From contig MU602688.1 in NCBI GenBank assembly GCA_025201865.1, positions 9,409 through 73,408 of the forward strand: a stretch of DNA of 64,000 nucleotides. The letters are read 5' to 3'. Under the pieces are notes generated by a model. That model was not told where the DNA came from, did no database searches, and saw only the letters and a list, made by a program, of their open reading frames with translations. The stretch's first letter is position 1. Every line of letters begins with the position of its first letter. The DNA comes from Ramicandelaber brevisporus. Taxonomy: Eukaryota > Kickxellomycota > Ramicandelaberales > Ramicandelaberaceae. A program made the position numbers and the translations under genes. This document shows, piece after piece, positions 12,964 through 24,100 of the stretch.

Positions 12964-15882
12964 ATGCGGCCATTGTCATCTTCGTCGTCGGTGGCAGCAT
13001 TGACTGCTGCCGTCGTCCTCCATGCCGCAACATCCCTCTTCTCCCTCGTTTCGGCCGGTGCATCCGCTTCAGCTCCAGTTGCTGAATCACCACCATCTCG
13101 TCCATCCTTCCCGATGAATCCCTTTGCGGCCATGACTCCTCAGCGGCCACAGCTCGTCTCCAACACGTACATTGTTCAGCTCGAGTCTAGCGAAGACGCT
13201 CTGCTTTCCGAAATCACATCCTTGGCAGCTTCGCTCGATTCCGTCCTCAAGGATGTCGGCATCCCAACCGATTTGATCACCAGCCGATTCTCAACCATTT
13301 TCCCTGGTGCCATCATCACAGTTGATGGCCCCGACAATGCCGCGAAGCTCGAAAAACTGGCAAACATGACATCCGTCAAGTCGGTCATGCCAGTGTATCG
13401 TCGCCAGATGGCAACGCCGCACTACCTGGCAGTTGGTCGCACTGCAACCAGTGCCAACGGCTCGGAGATTTCCCTCGCCGAAGGCATGGCTCAGGTGCAT
13501 ACATTGACCGATGCGATTGTTGCTCGCGACAAGTACAAGCTGACTGGCAAAGGCGTGAAAGTCGCAGTGATCGATTCTGGAATTGACGTTGAGCATCCAC
13601 TGCTCGGTGCGTGCTACAAGACTCCAGGATGTCGCACGCAGTTCGGCCACAACTTTGTGGACAAGAATGACAAAATGAGCGACTGCAACGGCCATGGCAC
13701 CCATCTGTTTGGAATTATTGGTGCAAACGCTGGCGGTGATATCGTTGGTTTGGCTCCAGAAGCGACATTTGGTGCGTACCGCGTTGGCGACTGCGACGGT
13801 GGCATGCTGGATTCCGATGTGCTGCTTGCCTTGGAAATGGCCATTAAGGATGGCGCTGATATCATCAACATGTCGCTCGGCTGGTACCAGGGCTTGCCAC
13901 ATGATCCAATCAGTGTTGCTGTCAAGAACGCCATTCGTCAGGGTGTTATCGTCATCATTGCAAATGCCAACTATGGACCTGGCCTGTTCACTGCGGAAAC
14001 TCCAGCTGTTACCGACACCGTGATTGGCGTTGGCTCGATTGACAATCTGGTGCGACCAACCCTTGTATTCAAGACGAGTGCCAAGCCCGACCAGATGCTG
14101 CCAATCGACAGCATCGTCCTGTCCACTGTGCCAACTGTCAACGAAACTCTCGCCAAGCTCGCCGACGTGCCAATTACGACCATCCAGCTCCAAAACAATG
14201 CTGGCAGCTGCTCTGTCCCTAACGCTGCTGACTTGAAGAACAAGGTTATTTTGTTCGAGTCGTCTGACTTTGACTGCAGCACCAGCTTCACTCAGACTAT
14301 CCTCGATAATGGCGCCAGTGCCATCCTGATGGCAATGGATCCTGTCAATGGATATCCCGCGCTAGACCTCGGTCTCATGTACAACTCGTCGGTTCCCGCT
14401 GCTCTGGTTCCTCAGGCAATCCTCGCTGACCTCAAATCCGCCGTGACCTCGTCTGGCGGCAAGCCAGTGACCTACACTGGTGTCAGTGGTCTGCGCGCTC
14501 TCAAAGACAGCACGGCTGGAATGGTGTCATCGTTCTCATCTCGTGGCCCATCGTTTGAGCTGCAGTTGAAGCCACAGATCATGGCACCCGGTGGCAACAT
14601 TTACTCGACCTGGCCAGTCAAGCTCGGCTCGTATGCTACCATGGGCGGCACCTCGATGGCGTCGCCGTACATTGTCGGTGTCACTGCGCTCTATCTCGAG
14701 CAACAGCGTCGCTCTGGCGGCAAGGGTGGCAAGCTGAACGAGGCCAAGCTGATGGCTCTGCTTCAGAACTCTGCTCGCAACACGATTCCACTTCCTGGCA
14801 ACCAGTCGTTTGCTCTCGGACCAAACCGTGCTCAGCTCGACACCCCAGCCTCCATCGGTGCCGGTCTGATCAACGTCACTCGCATTCTCGATCCAGCAAC
14901 GGCTGTCATGACTCCATCCCAGCTCCCGCTCAATGATACTGCCCGCATCGGGTTCATGGGCAGCTTCATCAAGACGCTCACCATTACCAACCCCGGTTCA
15001 TCTGAGGCGACATTTGAGTTGACCCACGAGCCTGCTTTGACCGTGACGGGCGTGAATGATGACACCAGCAATGGCATTTACCTGGGCAAGGATGCTGCTC
15101 GCTATCTCGGCAACAGCGACGATTTGGTTGCCAAGGTGACGATTCTGCCGCGCTCCATCAAGGTCCCCGCCGGCTCGTCACGCACTGTCATGGCCACCAT
15201 TGTTCCTCCAGCTGCCTCGAGCGCTGCCAACCTCCTCCCAATCTACGGCGGCTGGATTGTTGCCACTCCATCGGGCAACGCCGATGCTGCCGTTCGCACA
15301 GTGTACATGGGCATCAAGGGCGACTTCTCCAACCTGCGCGCTCTCGAGAAGACTCCAGTGTTCAGCTTCAACTCCAAGCAGAAGACTCCAGATGGTCTGT
15401 CCATTGTCGACCCATACTCTTCAGCCGACACTGCCCAGTTCTTTACTTACATGGCCTCCGCCTCCAAGCGTTTCGATGCCTACTACGAAACCAACACCAC
15501 CATCCCTGTCATTGGCGGCAACAACTACTACAGCTACATTTTCCACTCTCGCACTCTGGCTCGCAACGACCTCGCCGCCTTTTATCTTCCCGACTTCCGC
15601 TGCTCCTCCATTAGCGACTTCATCGTCTCCAAGCGCAACCCGCGCGGCTGCGAATACACGGACGCCAAGCGCCAGAAGGTTCCAAACGGCAAGTACCGTC
15701 TGGTTGTGAGAGCGCAGAAGCCGCTCAAGACGTGGGCGATTGGCGATGATAACTTTAATGTTTGGAAGTCGGACTGGTTCTACCTGAACTCGACCAGACC
15801 AGATGGCGTTGTTGGACCACCACCAGGTGCGATTAATCAACCAATCAATAATAATGGTACTCAGCCCCGCGGCAAACACTAA
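12964..15882 (+). CDS. Secreted subtilisin-like serine protease (S8) with PA domain
   Basis: 972 aa from the ATG at 12964 (an upstream in-frame TTG is discounted). The N-terminus has a signal peptide, with a hydrophobic Ala/Val/Leu stretch to about residue 30. An I9-type propeptide follows ('NTYIVQLESSEDALLSE'). The catalytic triad is intact: Asp204 in VIDSGID, His244 in NGHGTH, Ser564 in GGTSMASP. Between His and Ser lies an inserted PA-like domain (about residues 350-500, 'KNKVILFESSDFDCS'). After residue 600 there is a long beta-rich C-terminal region like the Fn3-type domains of Vpr/C5a-type subtilases. No GPI signal is evident, so it is probably secreted to the medium or wall for extracellular protein degradation. 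Codon usage is C-ending and strongly biased, suggesting high expression. It converges on the PB1-UBA gene. Confidence 0.95.
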   Translation: MRPLSSSSSVAALTAAVVLHAATSLFSLVSAGASASAPVAESPPSRPSFPMNPFAAMTPQRPQLVSNTYIVQLESSEDALLSEITSLAASLDSVLKDVGIPTDLITSRFSTIFPGAIITVDGPDNAAKLEKLANMTSVKSVMPVYRRQMATPHYLAVGRTATSANGSEISLAEGMAQVHTLTDAIVARDKYKLTGKGVKVAVIDSGIDVEHPLLGACYKTPGCRTQFGHNFVDKNDKMSDCNGHGTHLFGIIGANAGGDIVGLAPEATFGAYRVGDCDGGMLDSDVLLALEMAIKDGADIINMSLGWYQGLPHDPISVAVKNAIRQGVIVIIANANYGPGLFTAETPAVTDTVIGVGSIDNLVRPTLVFKTSAKPDQMLPIDSIVLSTVPTVNETLAKLADVPITTIQLQNNAGSCSVPNAADLKNKVILFESSDFDCSTSFTQTILDNGASAILMAMDPVNGYPALDLGLMYNSSVPAALVPQAILADLKSAVTSSGGKPVTYTGVSGLRALKDSTAGMVSSFSSRGPSFELQLKPQIMAPGGNIYSTWPVKLGSYATMGGTSMASPYIVGVTALYLEQQRRSGGKGGKLNEAKLMALLQNSARNTIPLPGNQSFALGPNRAQLDTPASIGAGLINVTRILDPATAVMTPSQLPLNDTARIGFMGSFIKTLTITNPGSSEATFELTHEPALTVTGVNDDTSNGIYLGKDAARYLGNSDDLVAKVTILPRSIKVPAGSSRTVMATIVPPAASSAANLLPIYGGWIVATPSGNADAAVRTVYMGIKGDFSNLRALEKTPVFSFNSKQKTPDGLSIVDPYSSADTAQFFTYMASASKRFDAYYETNTTIPVIGGNNYYSYIFHSRTLARNDLAAFYLPDFRCSSISDFIVSKRNPRGCEYTDAKRQKVPNGKYRLVVRAQKPLKTWAIGDDNFNVWKSDWFYLNSTRPDGVVGPPPGAINQPINNNGTQPRGKH

Positions 15883-16073
15883 CTGTTCAAGCTTACTTTC
15901 TCCTTTATACTACTCTTTAATAGTTAGATTTGTGTCTAGTTCCCCGTTTGTGTGAATGCATCGAACTCCAACTTCTCCTTGTGAGTTTTGAGTTAGGAGA
16001 CTGACAACAGTCAACGGATATACGATTGATAGAAATGAAAAGTTAATTGAAATCAAAGAGATAAGGGGATTTG

Positions 16074-17282
16074 TTAAGAGAGCAGGTACTCGATAACCTT
16101 GGCCATGTCACCGTTGTACGTAATAACCAATTTACGGTTCAGCGTGTCGTTCACGAATCCCATGTTGCGCAGCTCCTCCAAGTTAGCCTCAATCGCCTCA
16201 TCAGTGAGCACCTTTTCATTAGTAACTTCCTCCTCCTCCGACACAGCTGGCAGTAAAGTCTCATTCTCATCCGATGGTGCCGAGGCAACAACAGCTGGCA
16301 CAGCTGCTGCAGCTGCTGCAGTGGTAGTGGTGGTTGGAGTTGGTCCACCATACACATTTCCTATGTCGCGTCCAGTTGAGTAAATCCACTCGCGAACTTG
16401 CGCTGGAATGTGCTCGACATTTGGCACCTGAGCAGCCGCGCTCGATGCATATCCATACGCCGCGCGAGATCCCGTCGACAGTGCCGCAGTAATGGCTTTG
16501 AGTGCCTTATCAATCGCCGCTTGGACCTGCTCCAAAACAGATTGGAAGTTTTCACGAGCATTGGAGTTGGCTGCAGCAGCCGATGCCGATGTAGAGGCTT
16601 GCGTGGCCATGGTCTTGAGACGGCCCAAGAGAATAGCCATGCGCTGTTTGAAGGCTTCGAGAAGGGCATTGATAGCTTCGGCGGTGGCGTGAGTGCGGGC
16701 TTGGAGAGCCTTGTTGCTTGGAACGAATTCGCGCATGTTGAATTCAGAGAAACCAAAGACATGGGACGTTGGACGTGGTGGGAGAGGTGGGTTTGGTGGA
16801 TTTGGTGGGATCGCAGCAATTGGGGCAACTGGCGGGATTGGCACCGGTGGCACGACTGCTGGTGGTGCCGGTGGTGCTGGTGGAGCAGGAATACGAGATG
16901 GCAAAGACGGAATGCTAGCCATCAAGAACGGGGATGTTGGAACTGTGGGGACACGGCTCGCGAGGGCAGACAGCGCCTCCAAGCCAGCAATCGAGCTTGA
17001 TAGGCCGGCGGCTTCGCTTGGATTGGCGGTGGTGACACGGGCAACCGCAGTGTCGCTACCAAGCTCGTGGTAGTAGTCTTGGAGCTCACGCTCCGTTGAA
17101 ATGGTGACAGTGTCGTTGTCAGAGTCGACGTAGGTGACAGCCTCTGGAGCAGACTCGAGACCAAAGACCTCGGCGATGGTGGCAGATAGCGACGACCAAT
17201 CCTGCTTGTCGGCAGCGACGACGAGGCGACGAGTCACTCCGTTATGCGTGACCTTAAACACTCTCGAAGGAGAAGAAGACAT
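16074..17282 (-). CDS. PB1-UBA protein, p62/NBR1-like candidate autophagy receptor
   Basis: 402 aa from the ATG at 17282. A frame extending to 17315 starts at TTG. Residues about 7-85 form a PB1 domain with an acidic OPCA-like loop ('YVDSDNDTVTISTEREL'), which would mediate oligomerisation or PB1 partner binding. Residues about 355-402 form a UBA domain containing the 'NMGF' ubiquitin-binding turn, ending exactly at the C-terminus. The middle is a Pro-rich linker (PPAPPAPP-type) followed by an Ala/Gln-rich helical stretch. A terminal PB1 plus UBA arrangement is that of SQSTM1/NBR1-type receptors. No ZZ zinc finger or NBR1 four-Trp domain is visible, and I could not assign an LC3-interacting motif. 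Role in selective autophagy is inference from architecture. Confidence 0.82.
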   Translation of the reverse strand: MSSSPSRVFKVTHNGVTRRLVVAADKQDWSSLSATIAEVFGLESAPEAVTYVDSDNDTVTISTERELQDYYHELGSDTAVARVTTANPSEAAGLSSSIAGLEALSALASRVPTVPTSPFLMASIPSLPSRIPAPPAPPAPPAVVPPVPIPPVAPIAAIPPNPPNPPLPPRPTSHVFGFSEFNMREFVPSNKALQARTHATAEAINALLEAFKQRMAILLGRLKTMATQASTSASAAAANSNARENFQSVLEQVQAAIDKALKAITAALSTGSRAAYGYASSAAAQVPNVEHIPAQVREWIYSTGRDIGNVYGGPTPTTTTTAAAAAAVPAVVASAPSDENETLLPAVSEEEEVTNEKVLTDEAIEANLEELRNMGFVNDTLNRKLVITYNGDMAKVIEYLLS

Positions 17283-18004
17283 TCCGCAGGCAAGTTGGGT
17301 TGTATAGTTGTACAATGACGAAAGAGTAAGAAAAAAGATAAGGTTATTGTTGTTGTTGTCAAGGTTGTTGTGAGTGACAGGATGAAAGAGAGTGAGATAG
17401 TGTGGGGCAGGACAAGATGCTGTGTCGCTTACTGCTGCTGCTGTTGCTGCTGCGTGTCGCTTTTAAAAAGTGAATGCCAAGTGCCAAGTCTTGGCGTTTT
17501 TCGGCCCTTCCACGTCTGCCATCGAACACAGAGCGCCACCATTTCTGTATAGGATGGGGAGGCAGGGAAGAGGAACTCAACCAATCATTAAGCACCACAT
17601 TTGAGGATGCTGTGCAGCCTATGAATACACATCTTGGCGCCATGCATGGGGGCACAGACACAGGACTACTGGTCCATCAGGCGTCACGGATGTGTGCATG
17701 ACAACACAGCTGCAAGTGGCCATGGCTTGTCCATTCGTTTGGTTGTTCACTTGGTTGTTGTTCGCTCTCTCTCTCGTTCGCGGGGATTGTCTTGGTTCGC
17801 CTGCCAATTTTCATTCATTTTTTCATTCCAAACCCGTTGATCTACCTTCTTCGGCTCGATCTCCTTCACGCCCGCTCTTTTGCGCGTAGGGTTCCACTGC
17901 ACGTTCGACGACGACGACGACGCATAGATAGATAGATAGTCAGCAAGCTAGCTATTCGACCTAGTAGACTCAGCAAGTAGATCGGCACAAAGATCACAGC
18001 AACT
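17283..18004. promoter_or_regulatory. Divergent upstream region, PB1-UBA gene / ZNF706-like gene
   Basis: About 720 bp with no supported gene. It contains a CTG-rich patch near 17430-17450, pyrimidine runs, a GACGAC run and a short GATA microsatellite near 17923-17940 just upstream of the small zinc-finger gene. Confidence 0.5.
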
Positions 18005-18229
18005 ATGAGCAGAGGCAAGCAGAAGGAGCAAGCTAGAGAGAGAGCTCAGGCTCGCTCAGACGCCAACAAGGGCGGCAAGTCTCAGCTGGATGCCAGAGCT
18101 GCTGGCGTGAAGATTGTGTGCCCAGTATGCATGGCACCGATGGCTGCATACAAGGCTCTGGCCATGCATTACGAGTCGAAGCATCCGAAAGCTGTAGTGC
18201 CAGCCGAATCGACCTTTGCGGCTAAATGA
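18005..18229 (+). CDS. Small 4F5/ZNF706-like C2H2 zinc-finger protein
   Basis: 74 aa starting at an ATG preceded by 'CAACT'. The N-terminal half is Lys/Arg/Gln/Ala-rich ('MSRGKQKEQARERAQAR'), as in 4F5/SERF-type segments. The second half has one C2H2 finger of the form CPVC-x13-H-x4-H ('CPVCMAPMAAYKALAMHYESKHPK' region). This order and length match the ZNF706/At2g23090 family, which is conserved in fungi, plants and animals. Its molecular role is poorly defined. Stop is TGA. It converges on COQ3, with 206 bp between the stops. Confidence 0.88.
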   Translation: MSRGKQKEQARERAQARSDANKGGKSQLDARAAGVKIVCPVCMAPMAAYKALAMHYESKHPKAVVPAESTFAAK

Positions 18230-18435
18230 ACAACATTTGCTTGCTTGCATGCATGCATGCATTTTTTTTAATCAGATTAATGACCATCACCTCTTATCCT
18301 TTCATGCCCTATCGTCTATACTTTCTTCTCGAGTTCAAATGTCTATGTTTTTCATGTCTGTGTTTGTTTGTCTATGCTTTGTTTGTTTGTTTTTATTCGA
18401 TACTTTAGCATAAATCAGTAAACATGTGCTGGAGT

Positions 18436-19485
18436 TTAGGCTTTGCGAGCAACCATGATATAGTTTGCCTGGGTCTCGAGACTGCCTAATCTGCCATCCA
18501 GTACCTTCCAGGTGTTCATCCACGGCAAGTACACGCATCCACGAACATCCAGAGGCTCGCATCCAATATCTGGCGACCGCAGCGCCTCACACATCTCGTC
18601 TGGTCGAATGTACTTGTTAAAGTCGTGCGTTCCTCGATCAACCAAGCGCAGCACGTCTTCAGCAAGAGTAACCGTCAGCAAATACGCAAATGGAGTACGA
18701 CTGATGGTCGATAGGAAGAGCAAGCCGCCTGGACGAAGCAAGGCAGAGCAGTTTCGCAAGAATTCACGCGGCTGATTGACATGCTCGATAACCTCGAGTG
18801 CACAAACAGCATCAAACGTGCCGGCTAATGATTGAACATTGCTTGTGGATGGAGAAACGAGCTGCTCGACAGTGGTTGCTCGATATTGAAGAGAGCCTGG
18901 TCGATTGCCATTGTTATGACTGCTGCTGCTGTTGCTGCCGTTACTGCTGATTGAGGGCAAACCTCTCGGTACAAACACACCAGGATGCTCTGTTGATTCA
19001 ACAAAATCAGGCGCCTGACTAGCATGATACGTTGCAGTTCGTACGTTCTCCAGCGCCGCATCAACTCCTGTGACATTTGCTCCAAGTCTAAACAATGCCT
19101 CGCTCAAAATACCTCCACCACTTCCAATATCCGCCATCTGCATTCCCGCCAACGGGTACGCACGTCTGTTCACGTTGCTTAAGACGGAGTGCTCAGTCTC
19201 GTACATGGAGGCGATGCCGCGCTGCTCGACCTGGTCGCGAATGTAGCCAACGCGTGCTGGGTTCATGCGGTGAAGCAACGAAAACGGGCCATCTGGTGAC
19301 CACCATTCGCTGCTCAGCTTGGCAAACTTGGCAACCTCCGCCGTGTTGATACTTCCTGCCGAAGCTGTTGCGCCAGAAGCATCGCCTGTGAACAAGCGCG
19401 TCCACGCTCGTAGAGATTGCTGGCGCGCTGGCAGAGCTGCAATCGCTCTTCGTGTTGTCGTTGTTATTGTTGTTGCAGCAAACAT
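18436..19485 (-). CDS. COQ3: Ubiquinone biosynthesis O-methyltransferase, mitochondrial
   Basis: 349 aa from the ATG at 19485. COQ3 carries out the O-methylation steps of coenzyme Q head-group synthesis at the matrix face of the inner membrane. The N-terminus is Arg/Thr/Ala-rich without acidic residues, a typical mitochondrial transit peptide. 'SSEWWSPDGPFSLLHRMNP' is the family signature near residue 60. The SAM-binding motif is 'MADIGSGGGILSEALFRLG', and 'ALEVIEHV' and 'GGLLFLSTISRT' are later methyltransferase motifs. A Ser/Asn-rich insertion lies in the middle. An upstream in-frame ATG at 19614 would add 43 residues including a His-Thr repeat translated from a GT microsatellite; I reject it because it hides the transit peptide. 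Confidence 0.93.
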   Translation of the reverse strand: MFAATTITTTTRRAIAALPARQQSLRAWTRLFTGDASGATASAGSINTAEVAKFAKLSSEWWSPDGPFSLLHRMNPARVGYIRDQVEQRGIASMYETEHSVLSNVNRRAYPLAGMQMADIGSGGGILSEALFRLGANVTGVDAALENVRTATYHASQAPDFVESTEHPGVFVPRGLPSISSNGSNSSSSHNNGNRPGSLQYRATTVEQLVSPSTSNVQSLAGTFDAVCALEVIEHVNQPREFLRNCSALLRPGGLLFLSTISRTPFAYLLTVTLAEDVLRLVDRGTHDFNKYIRPDEMCEALRSPDIGCEPLDVRGCVYLPWMNTWKVLDGRLGSLETQANYIMVARKA

Positions 19486-19548
19486 TTTTTTTTTTGCACC
19501 GTAGAAATTTTGAAGGGAGTTGTTGTTGACTTCAACCAGAAGGGGTAT

Positions 19549-19569
19549 GTGTGTGTGTGTGTGTGTGTG
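19549..19569. repeat. (GT)n microsatellite in COQ3 leader
   Basis: About ten GT units lie 64 bp upstream of the chosen COQ3 ATG, inside the 275-bp divergent spacer shared with the TMEM198-like gene. Confidence 0.9.
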
Positions 19570-19759
19570 AGTGAGTGAGGTTAACAACATCGCCATAAAG
19601 GAGATTGGCGACATTCAGTCCCCCTTCGCCCAGCTTATCTACGATGTTCACTTGAGCTTACTGCAACAGTGACAAAACAGCTATTGGCAGTAGGTGACTG
19701 TGCTAACAACTGCCACCATTATTTTTTTTTTTCCTCCTCCAGCTTTCCTCATTGTCATC

Positions 19760-20536
19760 ATGAACTACACTATACCAGAAGCCGCAGCACCATTTGGATC
19801 AAGAGCTCCTGTTCATGATCAGGTAGTTGGTGTTGCATTAATTATACTGGGATTGATTGTCACCTTCTTTGGTCGGCGGCTGTTTCGAGTCATTCTGTTT
19901 GCCGCCGGATTCATGACAGTTTCAACTCTCATGTACAGGCTGTGTCTCCACATTCGTCCACCGCCTCTTTCAACAGAATCACATGCGCTTCATTGGATCT
20001 ATCTTTCAATCTCAATCGGCTTCGGATTGCTTGGCGGGCTGGTTTGTCTGTATCAGTGGTGGATGGGCATGGCATTGGTTGGCGCGCTCGGTGGCTCCGC
20101 AATCGCTCTTCTTGTGTACAACATTTGCCCAGCGGCAATTCCGCCAGGCGCAGCACGCGCTGTTCTCACAATCGGCCTCGCAGTCGCCATGATCGTTGCA
20201 ATATTCTGGTTTGAAAAATTGATCACCATTTTAGCCACAGCTCTCGCCGGCGCAACAGCCACTGTTGATGGCATGGATGTGTTCGCCGGCGTTGGATTGT
20301 ACAGACACATGTCAAATTTCATTTCGATGGAACGAGAGCAGCCTGGCTCGTTTAGGCTGACTGGGCCGATGATTGTGCTGCTGGCGGCTATTGGTGCAAT
20401 TACACTCATTGGATTTATTTGTCAAATGCTGCACTCTACAAGATATACTTTACCGAGGTCATACGAGCCCGAACCAGCATTTGGCTGTTTCGGCAGTTAT
20501 TCATGCTGTTCATGCTGTCGAAGCGATGACTATTAA
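19760..20536 (+). CDS. TMEM198/TM7SF3-like multispanning membrane protein (DUF4203 type)
   Basis: 258 aa from the ATG at 19760. The longer frame starts at GTG and crosses a poly-T/pyrimidine tract. There are six or seven hydrophobic helices: near residues 22-38, 45-62, 78-98, 102-123, 135-155, 155-180 and 215-238. Small residues are frequent (Gly/Ala), as in DUF4203 proteins. The tail is short and Cys-rich ('CFGSYSCCSCCRSDDY'), a plausible palmitoylation site. The family is widespread in fungi and animals (TMEM198). Its biochemical role here is unknown. It is divergent from COQ3. Confidence 0.72.
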   Translation: MNYTIPEAAAPFGSRAPVHDQVVGVALIILGLIVTFFGRRLFRVILFAAGFMTVSTLMYRLCLHIRPPPLSTESHALHWIYLSISIGFGLLGGLVCLYQWWMGMALVGALGGSAIALLVYNICPAAIPPGAARAVLTIGLAVAMIVAIFWFEKLITILATALAGATATVDGMDVFAGVGLYRHMSNFISMEREQPGSFRLTGPMIVLLAAIGAITLIGFICQMLHSTRYTLPRSYEPEPAFGCFGSYSCCSCCRSDDY

Positions 20537-21149
20537 ACACCAAGCAAACAATACTAACACTAACGCTAGCACTAACACCAGCACTAATAAACATCTTACT
20601 TAAATCTCAGCGGTCATGTTACGCCAATTGGCGAATTTGCTCAATCTCAAAATAAAAAGAAATAAAAGAAATAAAAGAAAGAGGAGATGTTTATATGAGG
20701 AGTATGCGCATAGTGTGCATAGTCGAGCCAGCTATTCTCTCTCTCTCTCTATTTCTCTCTTTCTCTCCAAACTCCTTGTGTTTGTTTTGTCTCCTTCAAA
20801 TTTTCCTCCCACTCCCAAGAGACGCAGGATGCAAGTCGAAAAAAACTTTATATCGGGAGTTTGGAGGAGATTCAAGCTGCAATATACCTCCCTGGCTTCG
20901 CTTGTTCTCGTCTGCCTTGTACTCCCTCACTCCCTCCGTCCCTTCATCACCCTGCCATTGTCTACTTTTTCCAGTACCTTTCCCTTGCCCTTTGATAGTC
21001 TCTCTTGTTACCTTGTTACTTCTTTGAATTGTCTACTTTGTTGTTGATATACTGAACTGAACTGCCCCCGATATACAGCTGTTCTAATCGCATTACATCG
21101 ATTCATAATCACCTCCAATCACCTCCAATCCCCCCATCGCTGTCCTCTA
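20537..21149. promoter_or_regulatory. Upstream region of homeodomain gene
   Basis: 613 bp holding the 3' flank of the TMEM198-like gene (a CTAACA/CTAGCA-rich stretch and a run of AAATAAAAG repeats near 20650-20680) and then CT-rich promoter or leader sequence. A tandem 'AATCACCTCC' pair sits near 21110-21128. No coding sequence is supported. Confidence 0.45.
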
Positions 21150-24100
21150 ATGTCCTTTTCGCAACAGTCTGCCACTATTATCAACAATGATACTGCTTCA
21201 ATCGCCTCAACTCCATCATCAATTGTCCTCAGTGACGACGACTCCACTTACTCCACCAGTCCCCGTTTGCTTTCAGCTGAGACCAGCTCTGACTGCGACC
21301 ACTCCTCCCAGTCAAATCCGACACTGTTGAAACGCTCGTGCTCGTCCTCATCCTTCTCCTCTTCCAGTGATTCTTCCCACACCGCCCTTTCACTTGATGA
21401 ACAGCCCTCTACTTCCCGCTTAGCTTTGTCTTCATGTGCTGGCAGTGGCAACTGTGGTGACTTGGGCATCGTTTCTCCAAGCTGCGCCAACAGCTCTTAT
21501 CCTGTTCAGTCTCGCTGTGTTAGCGACCCTGTCTCTTTTAGTACCGCTTCTAACCATCATCACCCTGGTAAAGAATCACTCAGTTCCATCCCTCAACCCA
21601 CTCAATCCACTCAACCCAGTCTCGGTCCCAGTCTCCCTTCTTCGGCTTTTCCCTTACTGCTGCCACCACCCTCTGTTGTTGACTCTTTTAGTCCACCAAA
21701 GCAACCGCGTGTTGTTTTCCACCATTGCCCGCAACACCGCCAGCCAACTTTACCCCTTTCATCGTCCAAATCAACAAACAAGTCAACAGCAAAGCCAACA
21801 TCTGCATCAACAAGCAGTGGCAGCAGTGACAACAGTGATACCGCATTGATGGCGACAACAGAGGTCGAAGATACTGTTATTGTTGCTGTTGGTGCTGTTA
21901 GTGATAGCGATGTTGCCGTTGATGACTGTCGCCACAACAACAAAAACAACAAAAACAGCAACAACAGGTGTAGCTCAGGTGCAGGTCAATCCTCATTGGT
22001 GCCACATTCGACTTTGAACCTCGATTCAACAACAGTTACCGAGTGTGTTGTTGAGACTGAAGAAGAGGAAGGTCACCATCAGCCACCATCAAAGACATCA
22101 GCAACTGCAGCAGCAACAACAACAACACCAGCAACGATTGGCAACATCGAGACGTCGACCACGTGCAGTTCATCATCATCAACAGCAGCAGCAGCAGCAG
22201 CAATTGAAAGTCCTTCCATTTTTAGTACAGCAGGTGGACAGCTCAACACTTGCAGGAGCCACAGCCAAAAACAACATTCACATTCACATTTGCATTTACA
22301 TCCACATTCGCAGCACATTCCCAACCACATTGTTGCTGTGGCCACGCCAACATCCAAAGACAGCTCGTCGGTGGCATCTACAACACCTGCACTCACTCGA
22401 CAGAAGTGTCCCATTTTGGTAAACCACCAAGGGTCGATCCCGGCGCAAGTCACTGCGTCCTCATCCTCATCCTCATCTTCATCATCCACCTCCTCCGCCT
22501 CCGCCTCCTCTTCTTCTCAAGCACAAGCACAAGCACAAGCACAAGCACCTGCAGCTGCCGATAACAAAACTGTATCGTCATCAGCTGTCACAACCACAGC
22601 ACCATTTACTGCGTCTCCGGCCGTACTCTCTTCCCTTTCTCGTTCTCTCAGCCGACAGTCTACGATAACCAACACCGTCAACAACAGCAGCAACAACACC
22701 GTCGACAACAACGTCTCAGGTTTTGTGCCAACCAACAGCGCTGTTACCCCTGTCAACAATTCGTTCTTGGTTAACGGTGCCAACATCGCCAACCAACTCG
22801 GTTTACCATTCCAACCTCCATTTTCGCTTCCTCCCCATCCTGCTTTGCAACGTGTTGGCAATCCAGCTCGCTTCTTACTGCCACCATTATCCACCGCAAA
22901 CCTACTTCCGCCCATCAACACCTCCACGTCTGCAACTACACCGCTGCCACTTTCCTCCCACCTGACCGCTCTCCACCGCCTTCAGCCACAGTCTGCCGTC
23001 TCGGCCGCAGCCTCAGCATCTGCCTCCTTCTCCCCATTCATTTCACACATCCACCCCGGCCCGTCCACCCCGGGACTGATACTTCCATCTCTGCTGGCAA
23101 TTCAAGGCTCGTCCACTTCCATCAGTCGCCCGTTTGGCCGCGTGGGATCAACTCCTCTCACTTCCATCTCAACGCCTGTGTCCGCAGTCTCCAACATCCC
23201 CAATCCTTCGTCTTTACCTTTATCGTCCTCGTCGTCTGAGCGCAGAAACCTTTCATCAGCCTCATCTGCTGCTGTTCTTCACGCTGCTGCCACTATTGCC
23301 GCTGCCACCTCTGCAACCAACGCCTGCACATTCAACCGCGTCAACCGCGTTCGTCTTCTGCCTGACAGTAGCTGTGGCAAATCTGGCCCATCCTACGCTG
23401 TTGTTCAGTCCCCACCGTTCACTTCTGCTCAGCTAGCTCACAATACATCCAACCTCTCTTCCTCTGCTGCTCAAGCCATGTCTGCTTCGTCTCTCTCTGC
23501 TTCCGCTGCTGCCTCTTCTGTTCGCACTGGTGGAGCCACCAACTCGCCTGCTCACATGATGGTATCTCCAATGCGCAGCATCAAGCATCGCAACCGGCTC
23601 ACGCCTCAACAGACCCAGGAACTCACCAATTATTACGAGAACATCAACTCCAAGCCAACATCTGACGACCGCAAGAAGATTGGGTTCCAGCTGGGTCTGA
23701 AGCCGCGCACAATTCAAGTTTGGTTCCAGAACAGACGGGCCAAGTCCAAGCGCGAAACAACTGGAGTCAATGCAACAAGCAGCAACAGTAGCAATGGCAA
23801 CTTCAGCTCCACCATGCCAAAGATTAATGGTGCTATCGCTATTGGTGCTCAGTCCAGGCTCGGTACAGGTGCATCAACAGCAGACACACTGACGCCAGCA
23901 CTGGTCACGTCCGCATCTGGCACGCCATCTGTTATGGTAGTGCCGCCTCGGTCGAACCTGCACCTGGCATCTACCACTGCCGCCGCCGCCGCCGCCGTCT
24001 CTGCACTCCATACACCATCTACTTCACTATCATACTACTCTTCATTGGCCACGGCTCCGCTCGGTCAGTCCATCTCAAACACTGGCTCTGATTTGGTTTC

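Noticed and set aside
13291-14193. 300-codon minus-strand frame opposite the subtilase
   Set aside because: Lies entirely across the catalytic region of a well-supported protease and begins and ends without relation to any signal; antisense shadow of codon bias.
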